Below, piece by piece: positions 1 through 6,752 of a stretch of DNA of 9,421 bases; the first letter of the stretch is position 1; the number at the start of each line of letters is the position of its first letter. The translations under genes and the position numbers were made by a program. Below the pieces are notes generated by a model that had not been told where the DNA came from, ran no database searches, and worked only from the letters and a program-made list of their open reading frames with translations. Source of the DNA: JAEXNA01 sp050486105 (GTDB lineage Bacteria; Vulcanimicrobiota; Xenobia; Xenobiales; JADMJV01); contig JBJHCR010000255.1 of assembly GCA_050486105.1 (NCBI GenBank), positions 1-9,421 of the forward strand, written 5' to 3'.

Positions 1-698
1 GTCGTACCGTCGCTCAAGCTGAACTCACTTGGGGCGGTGTCCTTCGGGTCAAACTCAGTTTTCCACTGGCCCTTAAAGTGAAGCACAGAAACCAGAACTG
101 CCACGGTGTTTGAATTAAGATTTTGCAAGAAATTCTTGATCAGTCCACGAGTCTGGGCTTCAACCCAAGCATTGATGGTCTCCTGTGCCTTTTTCACCTC
201 TCGGGAAAAAGACACTTTCTCGGCTGGCTCAGCGACATAGGGAGCGACTCGGTTTAGGTAGCTTGGCAGGAGGTCTGCGGTTTCATCGAGGTAGATCTTC
301 TGAGCCACTGAAAGGGAAGGCAAAGCATTCAGGCTAGTAAACAATGGCTTAAGCTTAGGGAGACTCTGCTGGGGAGACCTCAGCACTTTAGCAATCTCAA
401 CTTGGGTCTCCGGCCCGGCACCAGCCTGCAAGAATGCAAGCAAGACATAAGATCCCAGAGGGCTGACCGCCAGGTTGCCTTTTTGCTCATGGGCGACCTT
501 CTTGTACATGTCCAAACTAAAGGCGTTCAGATTGGTGAGGTCGTGGGGAGGTCTAGGGGCCGCCTCTTGAGCAATTGTCGAGGTCTCTTCCAGGTGGGCT
601 CCTGGTTCAGCCCGGACCGAACTCCCAATGAGCACCTGACACAACACTAAGAAAAACAAGCAAATATTGGAATAGAGGGGGGAGTCAGACCTTTTCAT
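1..698 (-). CDS. Secreted serpin (serine/cysteine protease inhibitor), partial
   Basis: This gene starts at ATG 696-698 and is still open at base 1, giving 232 codons of a protein normally near 400 residues. Residues 1-30 form a Sec signal peptide: basic MKR, a hydrophobic stretch (ICLFFLVLCQVLIG) and a likely cleavage after VRA30. C20 is not in a good lipobox, so type I cleavage is preferred. The mature part follows the serpin fold order: NAFSLDMYKKVA (helix A), GNLAVSPLGSYVLLAFLQAG (strand 6B/helix B), ETQVEIAKVL (helix C), INAWVEAQTRGLIKNFL (helix F region) and VLHFKGQWKTEFDP (strand 3A/4C region). The usual N of the NAxYFKGxW motif is S here. An AAGGA Shine-Dalgarno lies about 11 bases upstream. 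The reactive-centre loop, which decides the target protease and whether it is inhibitory, lies outside the window. Serpins are common in eukaryotes and patchy in bacteria. Family assignment is firm; function is inferred to be protection against extracellular or periplasmic proteases. Confidence 0.9.
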   Translation of the reverse strand, partial: MKRSDSPLYSNICLFFLVLCQVLIGSSVRAEPGAHLEETSTIAQEAAPRPPHDLTNLNAFSLDMYKKVAHEQKGNLAVSPLGSYVLLAFLQAGAGPETQVEIAKVLRSPQQSLPKLKPLFTSLNALPSLSVAQKIYLDETADLLPSYLNRVAPYVAEPAEKVSFSREVKKAQETINAWVEAQTRGLIKNFLQNLNSNTVAVLVSVLHFKGQWKTEFDPKDTAPSEFSLSDGT

Positions 699-798
699 CG
701 CAGCTTTCCTTCTCCGAACTGACTACAATTACTTCCTTCACGAGAGATTGAAGTCTCTGCCGGCAGGAGAACCAAAACAGGCTGGGAATCGCCGCGCC
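699..798. promoter_or_regulatory. Divergent serpin/ychF intergenic region
   Basis: These 100 bases separate the minus-strand serpin from plus-strand ychF and must hold both start signals. On the plus strand TACAAT (724-729) is a fair -10 candidate but has no good -35 at normal spacing. Bases 743-758 can form a 5-bp stem (AGAGA/TCTCT, 6-base loop), followed directly by the perfect palindrome CTGCCGGCAG (757-766). Their role is unknown; they would lie in the ychF 5' leader. Confidence 0.35.
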
Positions 799-1902
799 AT
801 GTTAAAAGCTGGTATCGTGGGTCTCCCCAACGTGGGCAAGTCCACCCTCTTCAACGCCTTGACTTCTTCTTTTGCCGCCGAGAGCGCCAACTATCCGTTC
901 TGCACCATAGAGCCGAACACCGGAGTGGTCAAGGTCAACGACCCCCGTCTTTGGGTCCTCAATGAGATCGTCAAAACTCAAAAGGTGATCCCTGCTGTTT
1001 TCGAATTTGTGGACATCGCAGGGCTGGTGAAAGGGGCCTCTAAAGGCGAGGGGCTAGGCAACCAGTTTCTGGCCAACATCAGGGAGGTGGACGCCATCGT
1101 CCACGTTGTTCGTTGCTTCGAAGACGAGAACATCCAACATGTCGAAGGCTCGGTGGATCCCATCAGAGATGTTGATACCATCATGATCGAGCTGTGCCTC
1201 TCGGATGCCGCCTCTATAGAAAAACGCTTGCCCCGGCTCAAGAAGGCAGTGATGGCTCGAGATTTGGAAGGCATCGCTGAAAAAGAGCTCTTAGAAAAGC
1301 TCCTGCCTACCATTGAACAGGGACAGCCTGTTAAGCTTGGAGAGCTTTCCGAAGAGGAGCGCAAACTCCTGAAGCGCTCAGGACTCCTGTGCACCAAGCC
1401 CACGCTCTATGTGGCCAATGTGTCCGAGGAAGATCTTGCCGACCCTGACCAAAATCCTCACTTTCGAGCCTTGGCTCAACTTGCCGCTTCTGAAGACCGT
1501 CCAATCGTTGCCATTTCAGCCCAGATCGAAGCTGAACTCCAGAGCCTGGATGACGAAGGGGAAAAGAAGGATTATCTTCAGAGCCTAGGGGTTCAAGATT
1601 CTGGAGTAGATCAGCTGATCCGAGCCGCCTTTTCGCTGCTTGGATTGAAAACCTATTTCACCGCTGGTGAAAAAGAGATCCGAGCCTGGCCCTTCAAAGA
1701 AGGTATGCGCGCTCCACAATGCGCCGGTATAATCCATTCGGATTTTGAGCGAGGCTTCATCCGAGCTGAAGTCACCGCCTATGACGACTATGTCCGCCTG
1801 GGCGGCGAGAAGGGTGCCAAAGAGGAGGGCGTACTCCGCCTTGAGGGCAAGGAGTACGTGGTCAAAGACGGGGACATCATGCATTTCCGCTTTAATGTCT
1901 GA
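799..1902 (+). CDS. ychF: Ribosome-binding ATPase/GTPase YchF (Obg family)
   Basis: The product is a conserved cytoplasmic P-loop NTPase of the Obg/YchF group, which binds ribosomes, usually prefers ATP and is linked to translation and stress responses. The 367 residues match the family's usual length. Visible parts are the G1 loop GLPNVGKST (8-16), the YPFCTIEPN switch I region (about 32-40), the G3 segment DIAGLVKGASKGEG (72-85), the NVSE element (207-210) that replaces the GTP-specific NKxD, a helical insertion (about 135-200) and a C-terminal TGS domain (about 283-366: TYFTAGEKEIRAW through VKDGDIMHFRF). ATG 799 is chosen because MLKAGIVGLPNVGKS is the standard N-terminus. The frame is open up to a TTG at 748, but those 17 codons have no homology. 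No strong Shine-Dalgarno precedes 799. It stands apart functionally from its neighbours. Confidence 0.97.
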   Translation: MLKAGIVGLPNVGKSTLFNALTSSFAAESANYPFCTIEPNTGVVKVNDPRLWVLNEIVKTQKVIPAVFEFVDIAGLVKGASKGEGLGNQFLANIREVDAIVHVVRCFEDENIQHVEGSVDPIRDVDTIMIELCLSDAASIEKRLPRLKKAVMARDLEGIAEKELLEKLLPTIEQGQPVKLGELSEEERKLLKRSGLLCTKPTLYVANVSEEDLADPDQNPHFRALAQLAASEDRPIVAISAQIEAELQSLDDEGEKKDYLQSLGVQDSGVDQLIRAAFSLLGLKTYFTAGEKEIRAWPFKEGMRAPQCAGIIHSDFERGFIRAEVTAYDDYVRLGGEKGAKEEGVLRLEGKEYVVKDGDIMHFRFNV

Positions 1903-1944
1903 TGCTTTGACACTCTTTTGACGCTGTGGGGCTAGGGTGCCTCT

Positions 1945-2352
1945 ATGAACATCTTGACTTCAGGATCACGACTGAACGCTCAGCCCGAACCTAGCCTCCG
2001 AATCGAGAAGGCCAAGACTGAGGAACCTTCTTGGTCGGTGTCGGCAGAGCCCAAGGACGGCTGGGTCAGTGCCGCGTGTTCGGTGGCCGCAGGAGCCACA
2101 GCCCTGATCGGAACTTTGTCCGGACGCCCTTTATTGGCCGCCAGTGGCATTTTCTTGAATGGCGTAGCCAACAGCTTCACATCCCATCGCGTGCAGCAGC
2201 AAGGGATGGACCAGGCTGCCTGGGTCTCACTAGCGGGGGGCGGTTTAGCCGTTGCTTCTGCTGCTATAATGTTGGCTACCCCTGCGACCCTGCCGATTCA
2301 ACAAGGGCCGCTGCCTCAACTCATTCATAAGTTGGGCTTTCACGGACTTTAG
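1945..2352 (+). CDS. Small predicted membrane protein, unknown function
   Basis: I do not recognise this 135-residue protein. It has a polar, charged N-terminus (1-40), then hydrophobic Ala/Gly-rich segments at about 41-58, 60-77 and 91-113, and a short tail ending in LIHKLGFHGL. Two or three membrane passes are likely; there is no cleavable signal peptide. It starts 42 bases after ychF on the same strand, so it may be read from the same transcript, but nothing links the functions. The upstream sequence (CTAGGGTG) is only a weak ribosome-binding site. Its stop TAG (2350-2352) interlocks with the stop TAA (2349-2351) of the convergent regulator, so the two genes end on the same four bases. Other frames here are shorter; this one is favoured by its position and coherent hydrophobic profile. 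Confidence 0.65.
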   Translation: MNILTSGSRLNAQPEPSLRIEKAKTEEPSWSVSAEPKDGWVSAACSVAAGATALIGTLSGRPLLAASGIFLNGVANSFTSHRVQQQGMDQAAWVSLAGGGLAVASAAIMLATPATLPIQQGPLPQLIHKLGFHGL

Positions 2353-3257
2353 GAATCTCGTTCCGCAACTACGATCACTGAGCGAGCCAGTTCTTGATTG
2401 AGCTCGATCGGTAGCTGGTCCATCCGGTACCCTCGACCGTCCAAGCTCAACACGTGCTGCTCTACTAAGCCCTGGCGAATCAATTCTCGGCGACTCTCAC
2501 CTCGCAGTCTTAGTATGGTGGCGTCCTCTCCGACCTCCATCTGGTCAGCAGAGAAGCTCACACGTTCGGCAGGTTTGGTACGCACTTTGGCACACAGCTG
2601 ACGGGGAACTAGACATTCCGCTCGACCCACTTTGAGGTGATACAAGCCTTGGGGAGGTCTGCCCAAAAGACTCACGGTCATACCCGGTACCACGTTATGC
2701 TGACCTAAGGTCTTAAGGTCCTCAGGGCTAGAGTCACTCACCTGAGTGACCTCATACGGCAAGTAAAGCTCCTGTTCGGTGAGATTCTGACAAAGTCTAG
2801 GGGGGAAATCTCCGTCTAGGGTGGGGATCGGGGCCCCGTGAGGGTCAAAGACTGGGTTGCCTAAGACTTCGGCGATCCGAGCCTCGAGCTTCTCAGAAAT
2901 GAAGTGTTCCAAGCGCTCGGCTTCATCGTGCACCTCATCCCAAGAAAACCCTAAGGCTTGGGTCAGATACAATTCCAACAGGCGGTGGTGTCTCAAGATC
3001 TCTGCTGCCACCCGACGACCTGGTTCGGTCAGAGTTACTCCTTGATAGCGCTCGTATTCTACCAGACGACAGTCCGAGAGACGCTTCAACATCTTGGTCA
3101 CCGAGGCTGGAGAGACACTCATGCGGTCTGCCAAGCTCTGGGTCGACACCGCTCCCCCATCCCGCCCCAAACTAAAAATGGCCTTGAGATAATCCTCCAT
3201 AGCCGGGCTCAAGGTCAGTCCTTCGACGACAAATCGACGTGGCGGGGTCTGGGTCAT
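2349..3257 (-). CDS. mntR: MntR/DtxR-family metal-dependent regulator with extended C-terminus
   Basis: This is a metal-activated DNA-binding repressor, the last gene of the importer operon, and probably acts on that operon. Residues 16-80 form the winged helix (LSPAMEDYLKAIFSL; recognition helix SPASVTKMLKRL; wing YERYQGVTLTEPG). Residues 81-145 form the metal-binding and dimerisation domain. Ligand positions align with Bacillus MntR: D22 (D8), H91 (H77), E114 (E99), E117 (E102) and H118 (H103). K25 replaces E11. Glu rather than Cys at 114 points to manganese rather than a DtxR/IdeR iron site. At 302 residues it is much longer than MntR (about 140) or DtxR (about 226). Residues about 163-225 resemble the FeoA/SH3-like third domain, and about 238-298 look like a second copy (MEVGEDATILRL ... 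RRELIRQGL ... RSVIVVAE). ATG 3257 is chosen although the nearest AGGAG lies 20 bases upstream, too far to be ideal. Confidence 0.88.
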   Translation of the reverse strand: MTQTPPRRFVVEGLTLSPAMEDYLKAIFSLGRDGGAVSTQSLADRMSVSPASVTKMLKRLSDCRLVEYERYQGVTLTEPGRRVAAEILRHHRLLELYLTQALGFSWDEVHDEAERLEHFISEKLEARIAEVLGNPVFDPHGAPIPTLDGDFPPRLCQNLTEQELYLPYEVTQVSDSSPEDLKTLGQHNVVPGMTVSLLGRPPQGLYHLKVGRAECLVPRQLCAKVRTKPAERVSFSADQMEVGEDATILRLRGESRRELIRQGLVEQHVLSLDGRGYRMDQLPIELNQELARSVIVVAERDS

Positions 3258-3328
3258 GCGAATAATCTCACAGGGGGCTCCTGGAAGGTCTCTTCGGGTT
3301 CGGGAAAGTCGGTCCCTTCGAGCCCTTA
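3254..3328 (-). other. Cryptic in-frame extension of the second permease beyond TAA
   Basis: After the TAA at 3326-3328 the same frame reads GLEGTDFPEPEETF followed by QEPPVRLFA, then ends at TGA 3254-3256. That TGA overlaps the regulator's ATG as ATGA. The other three junctions in this operon are all 4-bp NTGA overlaps (TTGA, TTGA, GTGA). The simplest reading is that the permease once ended here and a substitution created the earlier stop. A sequencing error is possible, and an open run of this length also arises often by chance. Confidence 0.4.
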
Positions 3329-4630
3329 TTCCGGGGGAATCATGCGACCGTGAGGGTCGACCTCAGGATGTCCCAACTCCCGCTCGAGTTGCTCCCTGTG
3401 CTCGCGCTTGGTGGAATGTTCCAGGAGATGAGCGGTCTGATGCACTCGCTCCAACGGGGTTCTCAACTCTTGGTGAAGATACATTTCCCAAATTCGGTGG
3501 GAGCGGACCAGATGACGGGCTCGTTCAGCACCGGGCTCGGTGAGGACCCAGTGGCCCTCAGTTCGCATCACCAAGCCCAAGGTCTGCAACCGCCACATCA
3601 CCAAACCTCGTTCCCACGGTGCCAAGAGGAGCAATTTTTCGATTCGTTGCTCCTCTCCAGCCAAGGCCGGTTCCCCTAGCTCGCGACAGCGATAGAGAAA
3701 ACCGAGTATGTCTTCGCCCTTGATGCGGAAGCGAAGCCGAGTTTGTGAGAGCAGGCGGCTGAGGACTCCTCTGCCTGGCGCGAAGAGAGCCGCCAGAAAA
3801 AACAGCATCCCGGACACCACCGCCATCATTCCAGCAGTGCTGGTGTCCTCGTAACCCAAGAGTGGAGGCAGAGTGATGGCTAATAAGTGGCCCAACCAAG
3901 CCGACAAGCAAGCCACGCCACCAGCTACCAACAGCAAACCGGGAAGTCGGGTGGTCAGAAGTTGAGCGGTAGCAGCCGGCACCACCAGCATGGCGATGAC
4001 CAGAATGCTCCCCACAGCTTCGAAAGCCGCAACGGCGGTCACCGCCACCGTTGCCATCAGACCAAAATTGACCCAGCGCGGAGAAATCCCTTGAGTTTCG
4101 GCGAGTCCTGGGTCGAAGGTTGCCAACACCAACTCCTTGGTGAAAGCCAGCAATAGTGTCAGGTTCAGGACCAAGGCAGCCGTCAAAATCATGCTGACGC
4201 GAGGTATCTTCCACCCGAGCACTAGGACCGTATCGAGGGGCGCTACCTCCAGAGCCCCATACAAAACGCAGCTGGGGTCCAAGTCGACTTGATCGGCGGC
4301 CCTGACCATCAAAAGCAAGCCCACAGCGAACATTGCGGTGAAGACCACCCCCATGGAAGCGCTCTCTTCCACCTGTCCGTAGCGATGAATAGCGTCTACC
4401 AGAATGGCGGTCAACACCCCTACAGCAGCGGCACCCAAGAACATTCCAAGACTGCTGCGATTGCCCGAAAAGAGAAAGGCTAGGGCTAAGCCAGGCAGGA
4501 CGGCATGACTAATGGCGTCCCCCATCATGCTCATGCGGCGCAGCACCAAGAAACAGCCGGGCAAGGCGCAAACGAGAGCACTCAGGGTCGCTAAAACGGA
4601 AATTTGGGTATCCAAAGTGGTCCAATTCAC
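3326..4630 (-). CDS. Metal ABC transporter permease fused to a DtxR-like domain (second permease)
   Basis: This is an inner-membrane permease of the ABC-3 (cluster 9; TroC/TroD, ZnuB, MntB) family, carrying Mn, Zn or Fe inward. Residues 1-288 hold about eight hydrophobic helices and the family motif GDAISHAVLPGLALAF (37-52). A basic linker (about 292-304) leads to a C-terminal DtxR-like module: a degenerate winged helix (about 305-368, ending WVLTEPGAERA) and a dimerisation/metal domain (SHRIWEMYL 377-385; AHLLEH 400-405; DPHG 425-428). The possible metal set is H378, H401, E404, H405, so His replaces the Glu of MntR. The recognition helix (APWERGLVMWRLQTL) does not look like a good DNA reader. 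The start is GTG, overlapping the upstream stop by 4 bp (GTGA). The TAA at 3326-3328 ends it 68 bases before the regulator, yet the frame stays open for 23 more codons. A role as a metal-sensing domain on the transporter is inference. Confidence 0.92.
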   Translation of the reverse strand: MNWTTLDTQISVLATLSALVCALPGCFLVLRRMSMMGDAISHAVLPGLALAFLFSGNRSSLGMFLGAAAVGVLTAILVDAIHRYGQVEESASMGVVFTAMFAVGLLLMVRAADQVDLDPSCVLYGALEVAPLDTVLVLGWKIPRVSMILTAALVLNLTLLLAFTKELVLATFDPGLAETQGISPRWVNFGLMATVAVTAVAAFEAVGSILVIAMLVVPAATAQLLTTRLPGLLLVAGGVACLSAWLGHLLAITLPPLLGYEDTSTAGMMAVVSGMLFFLAALFAPGRGVLSRLLSQTRLRFRIKGEDILGFLYRCRELGEPALAGEEQRIEKLLLLAPWERGLVMWRLQTLGLVMRTEGHWVLTEPGAERARHLVRSHRIWEMYLHQELRTPLERVHQTAHLLEHSTKREHREQLERELGHPEVDPHGRMIPPE

Positions 4631-5979
4631 GGTGAAGTCTCCGAAAGCGGGTGAGGACTCGGAAGCTCTGAGCCTCCAGTGTAATCACTTAGGAGGTTCT
4701 CGAGTTCTTCTATGAGATGCGCGTCAAGGATGTGCTCGACCCGGTCGGCATCCCGGTCGACCTGACTGGTGGCCACATCCGCGTAGTGAATGAGATAGAG
4801 TTCCCACAGCCGGTGATTTCGCACCTCTCGGACAGCGACTTGTCGACCAGACTCGGTTAGTCCGATCCCGCTCTCATCAGAAACGATCCAATCCCGACTC
4901 AAGGCCCGACTGCAGACCATCTGCAAACGCTTTATCGACCAAGAACGGAGAGCCTGCAACTCACCTATTTGAATCCTGGCTCCGCAGCCCCTCCGCTCCT
5001 CGTTCTCATACAAAGCACGCAGCAAATGCTGGTCCCCAGTCTTACCTCGGACCTGACGAAAAGTTCGCCAACGCGACAGAAGGCCTCGAGTGGGTCCAAA
5101 AAGCAAACTCAGCACAAACAGCCCGGCTTGGGTGACCACGATCACTGCACCTGCGGGCAACTTGGGAGCCAAAGCGCTGAAGGCCGCTCCGAAACCGGCT
5201 CCCAAGCCACCCAAACCGGCAGCGATCCAGATCATGACATTGAGTCGATCGGTCCAGAAGCGGGCAGCGGCGGGAGGGATGATCAAGAGAGCTATCACTA
5301 GGATCAGGCCCACGGCCTGCAGACCTATAACGGTGGAGATCACCACCAAGAGCATGAGAAAAATGTCCAGACTCAACACGGGCCAACCCTGAGTGGAGGC
5401 AAAATTCCGATCAAAGCAAAGGAGCGTCAACTCCTTGTTGAGGGCCAAACAAGACAGCACGCAGATCGCTCCTACAGCCCCTATCAGATAAGCGTCAGCC
5501 GCCAACATGGAGGCCGTTTTGCCGAAAACGAAGGACTCTAGTCCAGCGGCCGAACCATGACGGGATTTCTGCACCAGACCCAAGATGGCCACTCCAAGAC
5601 CAAAGAATACACTGAGAACTATCGCCAGGGCGGCATCCTCCTTGACCGGAGTGCCATAGCTGATGGCTAAGACGCAAAGCATGCCCAAAATTCCTGAAAT
5701 CAAGGCCCCCAAAAGCAGCCCCGGCAGCCACTTCCCCGAACCACCGAATGCCGCCATGATCAGGAACGCCAAGCCAATACCCGGTAAAGTGCTGTGGCTC
5801 ACGACGTCGGCCATGAGGGCCCGCTTGCGGAGCAGCATATAAGTCCCGATGAGGCCACTTGCCACACCGAGCAGAGTGGTCCCGAAAATCACTACCCGGG
5901 TGTTGTAATCCGTTAGGCTGAATACACGGATCCAGGTGTCCCAATCAAAGAATGCTCTGGTGTCCAAACCAGGACTCAA
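4627..5979 (-). CDS. Metal ABC transporter permease fused to a DtxR-like domain (first permease)
   Basis: This is the paralogous ABC-3 permease, expected to pair with the next gene product to form the membrane channel. It has 450 residues. Hydrophobic helices lie at about 28-50, 64-78, 85-106, 115-136, 163-180, 204-238 (two), 250-270 and 276-295, with the family motif ADVVSHSTLPGIGLAF (57-72). The C-terminal module begins near 317: a winged-helix-like part (QHLLRALYENEERR; SIKRLQMVCSRAL; GIGLTESGRQ) and then the dimerisation/metal part NHRLWELYL (388-396) and DADRVEH (410-416). The possible ligands are H389, D412, E415 and H416; Asp replaces the Glu of MntR. There is no FeoA-like domain, only a 20-residue polar Ser/Pro-rich tail. 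The start is TTG, sharing TTGA with the ATPase stop, and no clear Shine-Dalgarno precedes it, so translation is probably coupled. Domain identity is clear; the sensor's role is inferred. Confidence 0.92.
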   Translation of the reverse strand: MSPGLDTRAFFDWDTWIRVFSLTDYNTRVVIFGTTLLGVASGLIGTYMLLRKRALMADVVSHSTLPGIGLAFLIMAAFGGSGKWLPGLLLGALISGILGMLCVLAISYGTPVKEDAALAIVLSVFFGLGVAILGLVQKSRHGSAAGLESFVFGKTASMLAADAYLIGAVGAICVLSCLALNKELTLLCFDRNFASTQGWPVLSLDIFLMLLVVISTVIGLQAVGLILVIALLIIPPAAARFWTDRLNVMIWIAAGLGGLGAGFGAAFSALAPKLPAGAVIVVTQAGLFVLSLLFGPTRGLLSRWRTFRQVRGKTGDQHLLRALYENEERRGCGARIQIGELQALRSWSIKRLQMVCSRALSRDWIVSDESGIGLTESGRQVAVREVRNHRLWELYLIHYADVATSQVDRDADRVEHILDAHLIEELENLLSDYTGGSELPSPHPLSETSP

Positions 5980-6752
5980 GGCCCAGAGCGTCCCATACGG
6001 TGCCCCACGGCATCGAGTACCGTGAGTTTGCCGCCATAGGTTTTGCGCAGGTTGTCGTCGGTGAAAACTTCAGCGGTAGGTCCAGCGGCCACCACCCGCA
6101 TGTTCAGCAAGATCAGATGGTCGAAGTACTCCGTGATGGTTTGCAGATCGTGATGGACCACCACCACCGTCTTACCCGCCTGTCTGAGTGTGGACAGCAA
6201 GTCTATAATAGCCTTCTCGGTGGCCGCATCCACTCCAGCGAAGGGTTCGTCCATAAAGTAGAGCTCAGCCTCTTGGACCAGCGCTCGTGCCAGAAACACT
6301 CGCTGCTGCTGCCCTCCACTGAGTTGACTGATTTGTCTCTCGGCATAGTCGAGCATACTGACTCGCTCCAAGGCAATCTTGGCCAACTCACGCTCGCGGC
6401 GACCCACCCAGCGAAACCAGCCGAGTTGACCGTACAATCCCATGGTTACGACGTCGAGAACGGTGACTGGAAAATCCCAATCCACCGACTCTCGTTGCGG
6501 CACATAAGCTACTCTTCGACGGCTTTGCTCATAGGGCTTGCCAAAAATTTCCACCTGGCCAGAGACGCTAGGAACCAGACCCAAAATTGCTTTCAGCAGG
6601 GTGCTTTTCCCTGCTCCGTTGGGCCCCACTACCCCGACCAAATGGCCTCTTTCCAGAGTGAGGTCAATGTCCCAAAGGACCGGTTTGCGCTGGTAGGCCA
6701 CCGTCAAATCCTGAACTTTGAGAGGAAGTTCGCCGGTATCGGCCACAGTCAA
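5976..6752 (-). CDS. Metal ABC transporter ATP-binding protein
   Basis: This is the cytoplasmic ATPase that powers the importer (MntB/TroB/ZnuC type). The 258 residues show Walker A GPNGAGKST (43-51), the Q-loop VPQRESVDWDFPVTV (84-98), which is characteristic of the Mn/Zn/Fe cluster-9 group, signature LSGGQQQR (144-151), Walker B LYFMDEP (164-170), D-loop AGVD (172-175) and switch histidine H200 in VVVHHD. All catalytic elements are intact. The start is TTG at 6750-6752 with GGAGGG five bases upstream, sharing TTGA with the binding-protein stop; GTG two codons later is a possible alternative. The gene sits between its binding protein and its two permeases, so the assignment is secure at the level of a divalent-metal importer. 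Which metal it carries is not settled by this subunit. Confidence 0.95.
   Translation of the reverse strand: MTVADTGELPLKVQDLTVAYQRKPVLWDIDLTLERGHLVGVVGPNGAGKSTLLKAILGLVPSVSGQVEIFGKPYEQSRRRVAYVPQRESVDWDFPVTVLDVVTMGLYGQLGWFRWVGRRERELAKIALERVSMLDYAERQISQLSGGQQQRVFLARALVQEAELYFMDEPFAGVDAATEKAIIDLLSTLRQAGKTVVVVHHDLQTITEYFDHLILLNMRVVAAGPTAEVFTDDNLRKTYGGKLTVLDAVGHRMGRSGP

Noticed and set aside
748..798. TTG at 748 as the ychF start
   Set aside because: It would add 17 residues without homology before the canonical MLKAGIVGLPNVGKS start, using a rare start codon.
2315..2340. Hairpin CTCAACT/AGTTGGG as a terminator between the convergent genes
   Set aside because: The stem is short with a G-T pair and an 8-base loop, inside a coding region, and lacks a real T-run on either strand.
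3558..4214. A 218-codon frame overlapping the second permease on the same strand
   Set aside because: It is a shifted reading of the permease gene; the permease frame has membrane helices and family motifs throughout, with no sign of a frameshift.
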